A DNA stretch of 64,000 nucleotides from Chrysaora quinquecirrha (Eukaryota; Cnidaria; Scyphozoa; Semaeostomeae; Pelagiidae). Within the stretch, counting starts at the first letter, position 1. Each line of letters starts with the position of its first letter. A program made the translations under genes and the position numbers. The stretch spans positions 930,001 to 994,000 of the forward strand of contig JACTAT010000036.1 of assembly GCA_014526335.1 (NCBI GenBank), written 5' to 3'. This document shows positions 24,501-31,946 of the stretch, piece by piece. A model generated the notes under the pieces. That model ran no database searches and was not told where the DNA came from. It saw only the letters and a program-made list of their open reading frames with translations.

Positions 24501-25641
24501 TCTACGAAATATAATAATCAGGAATAAATGCAATATATCAGGAAAAGATACTAATGTGAAAATTTTAAAATAAAATTTTGAGAAATCACTTACGGAAAAA
24601 ATCCCTTTTTACCAGATTTTTAGCACAGAGAACTGCAAGGAAAAAGATAATTAAAAAACAATATCATATTTAGCCAGGGAGAAAAACACTACAAAGATTT
24701 TTATGCGGTTTTTATGCGGTATATCCTAAAATATCTAAAGTGCAACGCGAGGAAATATCTAGACACGGGTTCGAAAATATTACTAATTAAAGGTTTGCTC
24801 ACTTCTTTGGCTAGAAAGCATTCGAAATATTTTCATGTCGTTTGTCCTTTATTCGTCTAGTTTATAGTAACATTAGGAGCAATTTTAGGCTTTTGACGTG
24901 GTGATAAAAACTCGATCACGAGTGAGGTTTGGGTGAAATTTCAAGAGGTTTTTGAAGTAACACCATATGATACTTGTTTTGTAGTACTAAACGTAAATAA
25001 TTGTTCAATGCTGTTTTCTCATCATGTTATTTGGCTTAATAAACTGCTCACATTCATGCAAGCAAAATACAATAGGAATAATGAAAAAAGACAAAACTCA
25101 TCGATAAGCCTCACACCATCAAACTGCGTGCTAGGGGAGCTCAAGTGGAAAGGTTTTCTCGCCAACGAGCCTGTTTTCAAAACGGGATCAATGCTTCACA
25201 ACAAACAATTTTTCATGTGCCCAAACAAAACCAGTGAGCTTAGTTTTTACCTTAGGTTGTAGTTCAACATTTCAAGATATTTCAACTGTTTTTAGCTAGC
25301 CCTGGCGTTCATTTCTACTGCGGAAATCAAAGAGAAAAGGCCAGGAATTCAACTGTCCTTTCTGTGTCTTGGACCCTGACAGTTTGACGGTAAATCACAC
25401 CAGTTAGGCTGACCCAACTGTTGTGATTAACAATAAATAGAAAGGGTTCACGCACTGAGAAAGAGTTCAAAATAATAATCAAACATCAAATATTAAACTA
25501 GGTAAATAAAATCTACAGAATAACGGCGTGTTCAGTTTTCAAATTCGATTTCAGAATAGAGTCAGTTTTAAAATGGCCTAATATCAACTTACTCGTTACT
25601 CGAAGTTTTGTGGGAACGTTCCTTCGGTCGTAGCTGGTCAT
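474..25641 (-). CDS. SMURF: SMURF-family C2-WW-HECT E3 ubiquitin ligase (3' end off window)
   Basis: HECT-type E3 ligase of the NEDD4 superfamily, SMURF subfamily; known relatives ubiquitinate SMADs, TGF-beta/BMP receptors and RhoA. Nineteen coding exons with GT-AG borders and consistent phase give about 727 residues: C2 domain (about 13-135, [31 protein letters not shown]), a short linker, WW1 (165-195), a Ser- and Arg-rich linker, WW2 (288-319, first Trp replaced by Phe, Tyr in vertebrate SMURFs), WW3 (335-366), then HECT from about 395 ([62 protein letters not shown]). Three WW domains directly before HECT, and the pairing of the last two, mark SMURF rather than NEDD4 or ITCH. Start chosen because [16 protein letters not shown] aligns with the SMURF N-terminus. 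The exon after 474, which should carry the catalytic Cys, is not in the window. Introns of 449-1268 bp without a separate entry show nothing else I can support. Confidence 0.97.
1130..1445. pseudogene. inverted pair of related coding-like fragments
   Basis: A minus-strand reading (1284 down to about 1110) contains [20 protein letters not shown]. The plus strand at about 1372-1450 reads [20 protein letters not shown] in an open frame that ends at a TGA. The two differ by conservative or synonymous changes, as two once-coding copies would. An adjacent minus-strand stretch (1087-800, with [18 protein letters not shown]) also looks coding. I do not recognise the family; a decayed transposable element or a duplicated exon are both possible. 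Confidence 0.45.
3300..4200 (+). repeat. dispersed repeat family (CCCAGATGCGG type), copy with internal expansion
   Basis: Left part (about 3310-3475: CTCCTCAGGGTATG, CAAATGCGGATTCGA, GCCAATCAGCT) matches 15655-15780 and 54890-54975. Right part (about 4128-4200: ATTGAAGAGTCTAAGTGAGA) matches 54998-55070. The 111-bp array lies between the parts. Superfamily not determined. Confidence 0.6.
3478..4108. repeat. 111-bp minisatellite, about 5.5 copies
   Basis: The landmark CATGAATAA(T/C)TTCAGGAC recurs at 3516, 3628, 3739, 3850, 3961 and (as CATTAATAA) 4072, spacing 112 then 111 throughout. The unit is a multiple of three, so long open frames appear on the minus strand; they are artefacts. It sits inside a dispersed repeat whose unexpanded relative is at about 54830-55070. 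Confidence 0.92.
4664..4768 (-). CDS. SMURF: SMURF exon 18 (HECT)
   Basis: 35 codons, [35 protein letters not shown]: the conserved GL..ID..DW..TRL..C block. TCTAG acceptor, GTAGTT donor. Confidence 0.95.
5322..5499 (+). mobile_element. tRNA-like SINE copy
   Basis: Member of a family with shared body (TGGTCTAA.CCAGCT, CACAGCCAGGGTCGA, ATCCTAGCGACTGGCGCT) and a tail of (CTTCAC) units. This copy has a diverged middle. Other copies at 18118, 20013, 50509, 51980 and 59073. Confidence 0.65.
5549..5669 (-). CDS. SMURF: SMURF exon 17 (HECT hinge region)
   Basis: Encodes [20 protein letters not shown] then [20 protein letters not shown]. The NWR, QF and PQHL residues are conserved across HECT ligases. 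GTATAG donor. Confidence 0.94.
6119..6256 (-). CDS. SMURF: SMURF exon 16 (HECT)
   Basis: Encodes [39 protein letters not shown]; the last block is a HECT signature. Donor GTAAGT splits a Gln codon. Confidence 0.95.
6702..6766 (+). repeat. CAA-rich microsatellite
   Basis: Impure (CAA)n run in SMURF intron 15, about 260 bp from a MULE-type MITE. Similar CAA runs accompany the MITE copy at 17233. Confidence 0.85.
7029..7161. mobile_element. MULE-type MITE, 133 bp, exact 9-bp TSD
   Basis: Ends TAGACTTACTAC... and ...GAAGCAAGTCTA form an imperfect terminal inverted repeat of about 45 bp. It is flanked by an exact 9-bp direct repeat CACAGAACC (7020-7028 and 7162-7170). A 9-bp duplication with long TIRs is typical of Mutator-like elements. 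No coding capacity. Confidence 0.85.
7840..8110 (+). repeat. TTTTAC hexanucleotide array
   Basis: Impure (TTTTAC)n over about 270 bp in SMURF intron 15. Its reverse complement, (GTAAAA)n, lies at 8641-8860, so the two can pair. Confidence 0.92.
8243..8322 (-). CDS. SMURF: SMURF exon 15 (HECT)
   Basis: 80 bp encoding [20 protein letters not shown] then RSLGWL, the N-lobe segment before the E2-binding region. TTATAG acceptor, GTAAGT donor. Confidence 0.94.
8498..8547 (-). CDS. SMURF: SMURF exon 14 (HECT)
   Basis: 50 bp encoding [17 protein letters not shown]. An acceptor at CGTAG and GTAAGAG donor restore the frame from exon 13. It lies between two inverted hexanucleotide arrays. Confidence 0.94.
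8641..8860 (+). repeat. GTAAAA hexanucleotide array (inverted partner)
   Basis: Impure (GTAAAA)n, reverse complement of the array at 7840-8110, in SMURF intron 13. SMURF exons 14 and 15 lie between the two arrays. Confidence 0.92.
8981..9029 (-). CDS. SMURF: SMURF exon 13 (HECT)
   Basis: 49 bp, [16 protein letters not shown], the conserved FxxxGR helix of HECT domains. TTTCAG acceptor; donor is the weaker GTTCGA. Confidence 0.92.
9347..9461 (-). CDS. SMURF: SMURF exon 12 (HECT N lobe)
   Basis: Encodes [20 protein letters not shown] and [18 protein letters not shown], a HECT N-lobe signature. Junction AG|G rebuilds the Arg of ARE. Donor GTAAGT. Confidence 0.96.
10037..10140 (-). CDS. SMURF: SMURF exon 11 (HECT N lobe)
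   Basis: Encodes [20 protein letters not shown] then [15 protein letters not shown]; the GEEGLDYGG block is a HECT N-lobe signature. TTCCAG acceptor, GTAACT donor. Confidence 0.96.
10294..10767. mobile_element. candidate MITE with AAGCAACTT motifs
   Basis: Bounded by T-runs followed by (T)ATAAGCAAC-like inverted ends, with several internal AAGCAACTT/AAGTTGCTT copies. The same plan recurs at about 21915-22284. Ends and target duplication were not resolved. Confidence 0.45.
10810..10854 (-). CDS. SMURF: SMURF exon 10 (HECT)
   Basis: A 45-bp microexon, exactly 15 codons, [15 protein letters not shown], between TTTAAG and GTGAGT. Near-identical to the SMURF/NEDD4 consensus at this point. Confidence 0.94.
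11471..11555 (-). CDS. SMURF: SMURF exon 9 (HECT start)
   Basis: Encodes [20 protein letters not shown] and ELAALKPS, the helix that opens the SMURF HECT module. TTCCAG acceptor, GTATGT donor. Confidence 0.93.
12234..12339 (-). CDS. SMURF: SMURF exon 8 (WW3 end, linker)
   Basis: Starts with [12 protein letters not shown], completing WW3, then a low-complexity Ser-rich linker ([19 protein letters not shown]). TTTTAG acceptor, GTAAAA donor. Confidence 0.93.
13066..13646 (-). CDS. SMURF: SMURF exon 7 (all three WW domains)
   Basis: The largest coding exon, 581 bp. WW1 has Trp169 and Trp191 (WEERTTPNG...VQWERP). A Ser-rich linker follows with a strongly basic stretch ([13 protein letters not shown]). 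WW2 reads [22 protein letters not shown]3 [19 protein letters not shown] ending TTQFT. WW3 has Phe in place of the second Trp, as in SMURF. Donor GTGAGA splits the Asp codon of the following DPRL. Confidence 0.97.
14425..15024. mobile_element. MULE-type foldback element, 600 bp, exact 9-bp TSD
   Basis: TIRs of about 128 bp start TAGACTTGCTCCAAGTC and are nearly identical in inverted orientation (about 14425-14552 and 14897-15024). Flanked by the exact 9-bp repeat CTGAAGCAG (14416-14424 and 15025-15033). No transposase in the roughly 345-bp interior, so non-autonomous. Terminal bases match the smaller family at 7029, 17233 and 20334. Confidence 0.92.
15640..15800 (+). repeat. dispersed repeat copy (CCCAGATGCGG type)
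   Basis: Contains CTCCTCAGGGTATGAACG, GCCCAGATGCGGATC and ACACCAATCAGCTTGG, matching 3300-3475 and 54890-54975. Confidence 0.6.
16018..16191. mobile_element. hAT-type MITE, 174 bp, exact 8-bp TSD
   Basis: Ends CAGAGTCCAGAAAAG and CTTTTTCCTGCCTCTG are inverted, flanked by the exact 8-bp repeat GGAGGGGG (16010-16017, 16192-16199). The 8-bp duplication and CAG-starting TIR suggest hAT. Sister copy at 19046-19220. Confidence 0.85.
17112..17213 (+). repeat. CAA microsatellite
   Basis: Impure (CAA)n of about 100 bp directly upstream of a MULE-type MITE. Confidence 0.9.
17233..17363. mobile_element. MULE-type MITE, 131 bp
   Basis: Starts TAGACTTATTGCATGAG, ends GTCGCAAGTCTA. The interior matches the 7029 copy (AGTTATCGCTATTGAATTGA, TCAATGTGAGTGAAAGTTAG). 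Flanks GGATTGATA and GGATTGGTG agree at 7 of 9 bases, a decayed 9-bp target duplication. Confidence 0.75.
17871..17979 (-). CDS. SMURF: SMURF exon 6 (C2-WW linker)
   Basis: Encodes [19 protein letters not shown] and ends in LPPG, which joins in phase to the Trp opening WW1. The block TKDRTG...VVDSRG corresponds to TRDRIG...VVDCRG of vertebrate SMURFs. Confidence 0.93.
18118..18262 (+). mobile_element. tRNA-like SINE copy
   Basis: Shares GGTGCTGT, ATGGTCTAATC.AGCT, CACAGCCAGGG and GATCCTAGCGACTGG with the family, and ends in a CCCTCACCTTTATC tail. Confidence 0.65.
18860..18925 (-). CDS. SMURF: SMURF exon 5 (end of C2)
   Basis: Encodes [20 protein letters not shown] and VV, the end of the SMURF C2 domain. 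Acceptor TTTCAG, donor GTATGT. Confidence 0.94.
19046..19220. mobile_element. hAT-type MITE, 175 bp, exact 8-bp TSD
   Basis: Ends CAGAGTCCAGAAAAG and CTTTTTCCTGACTCTG, flanked by exact TGAAGGCC (19038-19045, 19221-19228). Close sister of 16018-16191 across its length. Confidence 0.88.
19245..19590 (+). repeat. dispersed ATCAAACATTG-rich repeat
   Basis: Many near-copies of ATCAAACATTG and TTGTCAAACA in both orientations. Related stretches occur at about 1480-1720 and 57688-57815 (GCCCTGGCCAAACGATCAAA). Probably a MITE family; ends not resolved. Confidence 0.5.
19850..19983 (-). CDS. SMURF: SMURF exon 4 (C2 domain)
   Basis: Encodes [20 protein letters not shown] then [12 protein letters not shown] and NRLKDTG, matching SMURF C2. 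The donor is read as GGAT|GTAAGT, so that T+AT across the junction makes the Tyr of the conserved TGYQRL. Confidence 0.95.
20013..20175 (-). mobile_element. tRNA-like SINE copy with intact B box
   Basis: Minus orientation. The body contains GGGTTCGAGCCCTGACC as written on the plus strand, a stretch resembling the pol III B box, which is near-palindromic in its core. Tail GTGAAGGTGAA on the plus strand. Confidence 0.68.
20334..20481. mobile_element. MULE-type MITE, 148 bp
   Basis: Starts TGGACTTACTACATGAGTC, ends GTAGTGAGTCTA. Flanks GCCACCAAT and GCCACTAAT agree at 8 of 9 bases, fitting a 9-bp target duplication. Confidence 0.78.
21915..22284. mobile_element. candidate MITE with AAGTTGCTTA motifs
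   Basis: Inverted ends TTTTTTTAATAAGCAA and TTGCTTATTAAAAAAAA, with several internal AAGTTGCTTAA copies. Related to 10294-10767. Target duplication unclear. Confidence 0.5.
23217..23325 (-). CDS. SMURF: SMURF exon 3 (C2 domain core)
   Basis: Encodes [19 protein letters not shown] and the [10 protein letters not shown] block, the most conserved part of the SMURF C2 domain. TTCCAG acceptor, GTGAGT donor. Confidence 0.96.
24594..24632 (-). CDS. SMURF: SMURF exon 2 (C2 domain)
   Basis: A 39-bp exon between a TTGCAG acceptor and a GTAAGT donor, residues 17-29 ([13 protein letters not shown], the first residue and the next Arg being completed across splice junctions). First beta strand and loop of C2. 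Confidence 0.93.
25593..25641 (-). CDS. SMURF: SMURF exon 1 (start codon)
   Basis: ATG at 25641, then residues 1-16 plus one base, ending at a GTAAGT donor. The peptide [16 protein letters not shown] leads straight into the C2 domain, as in vertebrate SMURFs. Any upstream 5' UTR exon was not identified. Confidence 0.93.
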
Positions 25642-26942
25642 GATATTTGTGAAATCTTCACTGTTACCATTTCATTATTCTTAGATTCATACAGCATTGA
25701 AAAAGCAAACATGAAGCTCCGAAACACTGATAAATTTGAGACAGAACTATCTTGAAACACTCACTTATACTGGAATATCCATTTACCTTTTGGAAGAAAA
25801 TGTTGCATCGCTTTCGCATTGCCTCGAACACTTATCTTGTCACGTGATCTTAACCAATCATAGACAAGCACTGACGTCTTTTGGAGACAGCTATTGTTAT
25901 TGATATCCGTAAGAACAATGACATTATTGTTTTAGCAAACAATAGATTGACTAGCACACACAGTGAAGGCTCCAGTGTTGCCCTGACAAATGAATCACAT
26001 ACATCCTCGAAAGTTTCTAATTTTTATACATTTCTCATTTGCCATTTTCATTATTTTTGTTACTGAGCATTTTATTTTATGAACTAAAGGCAAAGTTGTC
26101 TATTTTCGCAACATAACATTACACTACAAAACAACAACAACTATAATTTGATAGAAGAATAACAGAGTACACGTTTTTCTATAAGAAACCTTTGGTCTGA
26201 GTCGGTTGATGTCACTTGCTGTCGCTTGATGTCGCTTACTCTCGCTTGATGTCGCTTGCTTTCGCTCGTTGTCGTTTTTCTGTCACATTCTGTCGCTTGC
26301 TGTCGCTGAGTTTTGTAAAAGGTGCTAGCAGCACTTCTGAGGCACATTTACTAATTCAGTGGGACACACCAACGATGTGTTAGTGGTAACATTCCTTAGT
26401 ACCGCTGGGTGTCGCTACGACATCTGGTGCTCAAGCTGACGATCTTGCTGAAACACACAGAACACACTAGCGCATATTAGCCGCAAGGGAACAAATCCCG
26501 AAGTTTCAGCGACAACGGCGACACTTATCGACACTCTGCGACAGCTTGAAACCCATTTGAAACCAGTCTTTATCCTGAGAACAAGGCTTTGCTAATTTAC
26601 ATAATATTTCATATTTTATATTTCAGATATCTAAGGAGGGTAACCTTTCAGTCCTTCCACAGTTTTTCAAGGGACCCTCTATTTAAAAAAACTTACAATA
26701 TTATTAAAAAACAAAACTAAATATTAAAAACAATGATAAATGTCCAAAGTTAGCAACAAGTTTTTTTAACTTAACTAGAATTTACAAGCAAATCTAAGTT
26801 TTCTTCGTGGAGGGCGCCAACTTAGCCTCAGCTGACAACCTATTTCAAAGACTTGTTCGTTTGGCTTTGCCAGCTTAATGTAGCTACTTTATGTTGTGTT
26901 CGTGAAAAAATTGCCTAAATGTTCAGCAACTTCATATAACTA
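25642..26942. other. intergenic region between SMURF and the 187-aa gene
   Basis: Should contain the SMURF promoter and 5' UTR, not resolvable by eye. At about 26200-26315 a degenerate 10-11-bp repeat (GTCGCTTGAT/GCT) runs for about 110 bp, with the inverse motif GCGACA again near 26510-26550. No other gene seen. Confidence 0.6.
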
Positions 26943-27506
26943 TCAGTTCTGGTCCGGGAAACTCACAAGCGGAAAGGACTGTTCCATAGGAAACGGAGGC
27001 AAGGGACTTGGATAGAAATAGTGATGAGAGTTAGTCGATTCCATTTGAAAAGGGGGAGACACTTGAAGATAAGAGTATTTCAATGTAGCGTCGTCTTGAC
27101 TCAAATCGATTATCGAAAAATCGACAGGAGAAAATAAATCTTTGTCAGAGGATGGTGATGTCTCCTGGCTTGCAGTTGTTGCCCTCGAAATCAGGTATTC
27201 TTTGTAACCATAGTAACCATTATAATGATGGGGTCCCTTTTCTTTTCCGTTCTCTATTTCAAGATTGAAGTTTTCTGTCTTCCCTGAGCGTCGTTCCGCT
27301 AAACTCACGCGTTTAACAAATGTAACTTTTTTGTCTTCGGGTTGCTTGAAGTTTGGATGTTTTACAAAATCATCGTTTTCTTCTATTTCTCCATTCGTAA
27401 ATGCGTGTTTTGCGTCATCGAAACCATCTGGCGAAATTGCGACAAGCAGCTCCTCTGCACTCGCAGCATAATCGTCGAAAGCCATGCTTTTCTTCTTATT
27501 TTCCAT
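26943..27506 (-). CDS. unrecognised 187-aa protein, single exon
   Basis: I do not recognise the family. Complete frame from ATG (27506) to a stop, codon content unlike the surrounding repeats. The protein is acidic at the N-terminus (MAFDDYAASAEELLVAI), has a basic centre KKVTFVKRVSLAERR, and a Pro/Tyr/His/Ser-rich, probably disordered C-terminal half. KKVTF fits the RVxF docking consensus for protein phosphatase 1, but such short motifs arise by chance. No signal peptide or membrane segment. A TATATATA-like box lies about 90 bp upstream (near 27597). It could also be the last exon of a longer gene. Confidence 0.6.
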   Translation of the reverse strand: MENKKKSMAFDDYAASAEELLVAISPDGFDDAKHAFTNGEIEENDDFVKHPNFKQPEDKKVTFVKRVSLAERRSGKTENFNLEIENGKEKGPHHYNGYYGYKEYLISRATTASQETSPSSDKDLFSPVDFSIIDLSQDDATLKYSYLQVSPPFQMESTNSHHYFYPSPLPPFPMEQSFPLVSFPDQN

Positions 27507-27592
27507 CTTTATTCAAATAGATCAGTATCTTCTATTCCTTTCTTATATTCTTCTATTCGTATGAAGAGTGAGTCTAAACTACGACAAACTAA

Positions 27593-27602
27593 CAATATAT
27601 AT
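27593..27602 (-). promoter_or_regulatory. possible TATA box of the 187-aa gene
   Basis: ATATATAT-type stretch about 90 bp upstream of the ATG at 27506. Position is plausible for a core promoter; AT-rich chance match is equally possible. Confidence 0.3.
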
Positions 27603-28397
27603 GTCCGTATGCGGAGACGATTGGACGCTAAAAACTCCGTCGTATAGACGGTGTCTATCAGATTTCTAGTAAACAGAAGCCAAGTAGGTAGATTTTGCGG
27701 GTTTGGGTTCAGACAAGATGCCAAACACAAGTATTTCTTAGTCAATGGTCTAAACTAACGAGTAGAAATCCGTTTTGTTTGCTTCACCCATGTCTAAGTA
27801 TGATAAAGCCACTGGACTTTAGATGGATGGAGAAATAGACAGGCGTAGCAAAAGTAGATTGGGTAGCAGACGTGCAGATAGATGTTCTCCGTGCGTATGC
27901 GTATATATAGGTAAATGTATAGGCAAGGGGTGGCATATCCCATGACATCTTTGCAAGGTATATGGAGGGTGGTAAAGGGTCCTTGTGAAACATAATTGAC
28001 CATATTTTATATTTTGTAAAACATATATATTTTACGAGAAACGTGAACGGCAAACATTTTTATCCCCATAAATCGTAATCCTGACCTCCTTTACCACCCT
28101 CTATAGGGTTTCTCTGCTTCTGTGCTAAGATATAACCCAGGTATAAATCTAAGCAGTGCGACTTCGTCTCATGTGACTTTAGCTCTTTCTCTAGATGTGA
28201 CCACACCTCATGATTCCGTTTGCCTTTGGTTTGGAATTGCAGAGAGCTTGTGACTCTCCTAGATCTATATGACATGTTAAACTTTGACTGGAATCAGACC
28301 CACAGTCATAGATCCCAAAATACACTCGCTCACCGATTGGTCATCCTCGCCACTGAAATATGAAGTTCAAGATATTTGGCTGAAATAGTGTTTAAAT

Positions 28398-28672
<275 letters not shown>

Positions 28673-28807
28673 TTCCAGAAGAGGTCATAGGGTTCATAGT
28701 TGCCAATGGTATTTATTAGTTCCATTTTGACTAACTAGAAGTTGGTTTCATAAGACAACAAATTTTGCAGCAACTTACTGTAGCCCACAGTGCCCTATAG
28801 TGACAAA

Positions 28808-29023
28808 ATGCAGATAATGATCTCTGATGGCGACTCAGAAATGAGCAGAAAAAGAATTCTAAGGGAAATTTGTGCTGACAGACATTTGTTAGCTGTTCTT
28901 GCACAAGAAATAGATGAAAAAACAGAGGATCTATGCTTTCATGGCACCTGGACTCAATTCTCAGTAGCGATCGGACAGATTATTATGAATAAATCATCGT
29001 GCGGCAGAATACAGACGTTGTGA
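28808..29023 (+). CDS. doubtful small ORF, 71 aa
   Basis: ATG at 28808 to TGA. Contains RKRILREICADRHLLAVLAQ and EIDEKTEDLCFHGTW, compositionally like a helical protein rather than random AT-rich translation. No family recognised and no neighbour support. May be an exon or transposon remnant. Confidence 0.25.
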   Translation: MQIMISDGDSEMSRKRILREICADRHLLAVLAQEIDEKTEDLCFHGTWTQFSVAIGQIIMNKSSCGRIQTL

Positions 29024-29154
29024 TGAGTCTTAATGGTGAACCATCTGCTTTTTTCCCGACGTTTCTGCTTAGTACATGCAAATGCATGTATATTACTGTT
29101 TTACTGACTAGATAGATTTTCAAGTACACTCAAGTTTGTAGTAAAAGCAAATAA

Positions 29155-29550
29155 TGACTGTGTATTAGCTATTGCTGTAAATCCTCGAAAAAGCCCCCTC
29201 CAAAAAAGGCCCCCCCCTAAAAATTCATTTTTGCAATGAAGCCCCCCTCGAATAAGCCCCCATTGGGAATTATTCGAAGGCCTTATGAATTTGCTTTTGT
29301 CCATATAATTTTCGCTTCAGCTGATTAAAACACTGAAAAAGCTAGTGTTGACAGATTTTACTATCAATTCAACCCATAATCAACCTATGGCAATTGGCAA
29401 GCAGCTGATTTTGACTATAGACTACAGATACGTTATCTTTTTTCTCTCTGCTTTTCTGTCGAAAACACACTGGAACTACCGAACTTATAAATACGTCCCC
29501 TCCCTCGGATAAGCCCCCACCGTAAAATTAATTTTGGAGGTATTCTCAAT
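29155..29550. repeat. candidate interspersed repeat with AAGCCCCC ends
   Basis: CTCGAATAAGCCCCCA (about 29238) and CTCGGATAAGCCCCCACC (about 29505) flank about 250 bp. This suggests a transposon or two fragments; ends not resolved. Confidence 0.4.
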
Positions 29551-29659
29551 AAGTTCTCTCCCAACTTTTTAGGCTGAAATGTCATGTCCTATACTTTCTT
29601 TTTTTTCGTTCTCTTCGTTTAGGCTACTTCTCCCTAGATCTCGTGCCCAGTCCCCAACA

Positions 29660-29925
29660 ATTGCTTGCATTTTCGGTTCTGTTCCGTTCCCATCCTGTTC
29701 AGTTCAATTTCCATTCCCGTTCCGATTTGCTTGCATTCCAGGTTCCATTCCGTTTCTGACCAGTTTGGTTCCATTTCCATTAACGTTCCGATTTGCTTGT
29801 ATTTCGGGTTCCGTTCCGTTCGGTTCGGTTCCATATTCATTCCCGTTCCGATTTGCTTGCATTCCAGGCTCCAATCCGTTTCCGTTCCGTGCGGTTCCAT
29901 TTCCACTGATGTTCCGAATTAGATT
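29660..29925 (+). repeat. degenerate 60-66-bp minisatellite
   Basis: The phrase GTTCCGATTTGCTTGCATT recurs three times at about 60-66 bp spacing, with GGTTCCATT and TTCCGTT sub-repeats between. Open frames on both strands here are by-products. Confidence 0.75.
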
Positions 29926-30387
29926 TGCTGGACTTTCCCACCCCTGTTGTTACCATATCACCCGATACGATAGGATTTCAAACAGATGATTATTAAGGTG
30001 TACCCTTTGCAAACACAATTGTTATGCAAACTGATTTCAGCATGCTTTTTTGAATCTTTGATAAAATATTTGATTCGATGTGCACACATTTCTCATGTTA
30101 CTGCTTCCGCGCTGTTTAGATTTCTAATTCAGCGACGAAAAACAATCAACTTCGCATTCACAGAAACGTGTCTCTTGCAGAACCATCAGCATCGCTTGAA
30201 ATAAAGTTTACTTTCTTCGAAATATCGAATTTGAGAACGAAATTTCTGATCTTTGAAATAGCGCATTATAGGAATAGAGTTCTGATACAGCAGGTCAGTA
30301 TCTCTCTGATTCTAAGTATACTTATTTTTTAATAAAATAATCAACTTGTCAATAAGCAATCAGGGCTGAGATTTCGTTAAGCTTTTT

Positions 30388-31715
30388 CACCCTAGGTAAT
30401 GTCTGCGCAGTATTGTGGAGGATGTGCAGTAATGTGGAGGGATTTTCGCAGTAATGTGGAGGGTGTTCAGTAATGTGGAGGGATATCATCAGTAAGGTGG
30501 AGGGATTTTTGCAGTAATGTGGAGGATGTTCAGTAATGTGGAGGGCTATCTTTCAGTAATGTGGAGGGTGCGCAGTAATGTGGAGGCTATCTTTCAGTAA
30601 TGTGGAGGATATCATCAGTGATGTGGCGGTTGCGGAGTAATGTGGAGGGCTATCTTGAAGTAATGTGGAGGGCTATCATAAGTAACGTGGAGGGCTATCT
30701 TTCAGTAACGTGGAGGATGTTCAGTAATGTGGAGGACTATCTTTCCGTAATGTGGTGGCTGCGGAGTATTGTGGAGGCTATCTTAAAGTAATGTGCAGGG
30801 CTATCATCAGTGATGTGGAGGATATCATCAGTAATGTGGTGGTTGCGGAGTAATGTGGAGGGCTATCTTGAAGTAATGTGGAGGCTATCATCAGTAATGT
30901 GGAGGGCTATCTTTCAGTAACGTGGAGGATGTTCAGTAATGTGGAGGACTATCTTTCCGTAATGTGGTGGCTGCGGAGTATTGTGGAGGCTATCTTAAAG
31001 TAATGTGGAGGCTATCATCAGTGATGTGGAGGCATATCATCAATAATGTGGTGGTTGCGGAGTAATGTGGAGGGCTATCTTGAAGTAATGTGGAGGGCTA
31101 TCATCAGTAATGTGGAGGGCTATCTTTCAGTAACGTGGAGGATGTTCAGTAATGTGGAGGACTATCTTTCCGTAATGTGGTGGCTGCGGAGTATTGTGGA
31201 GGGCTATCTTAAAGTAATGTGGAGGGCTATCATCAGTGATGTGGAGGCATATCATCAATAATGTGGTGGTTGCGGAGTAATGTGGAGGGCTATCTTGAAG
31301 TAATGTGGAGGGCCCGAGTAATCAAGAAGCACTCTCGTAGCGGTTGATGACAATTTTCGTTTTTTAAACGATTCTCATTGACAAGAAATGCAATTCGGAA
31401 GCTTAACCGTGCGTTTTTTAGCCATGAGAACCTTCACACTGCTTTAATATTTCATCATATAAGTGTAAGAATCACAGTTTTGGTTTATTTGCGTAAAATG
31501 TCTAATACATATATATTAACAAAACATGAATAAAATATATCTAACATATGATATGAATTATCTAATATATGAATATAAATTCGAAGAAGAAAACATTGTT
31601 CTTTTTTACAAACGAAGATACAATGAGTTGAGCGATAAACTGATCTGTACATGCATCAATGGCAATTTATTTTGTCTCTCTTCCTCAGTCTAATAGCAAG
31701 TTTATTCACGTAATA
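30388..31715 (+). repeat. foldback element, left inverted arm
   Basis: Outer part to about 31315 is a (AGTAATGTGGAGG + 6-12-nt linker)n array. The landmark GGTTGCGGAGTAATG recurs near 30626, 30840, 31054 and 31268. The inner part 31316-31715 is non-repetitive and matches the right arm in reverse. Confidence 0.93.
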
Positions 31716-31946
31716 TTTCATTCATGTCGTTGTGGTCATCATTTGACACTAATCAAACAGAAAGGTCACAAACTAAATAGCAATATTTATCTTTTCTGTT
31801 CATAACGTCAATTAAAGTTTTTTTGGGTTTGCAAAAATAGATACTACCTGTAGGAGGGCTTCGAAACAAAAACGAATGTGAATACGTTCTGCTGCTATCA
31901 CGATGTCAACACGCAAAGGGTTGAACAAAGTAACGCAAACAAGCAG

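Noticed and set aside
24933..25262. 109-aa plus-strand frame
   Set aside because: Begins at GTG, not ATG, and sits antisense in SMURF intron 1 without family resemblance.
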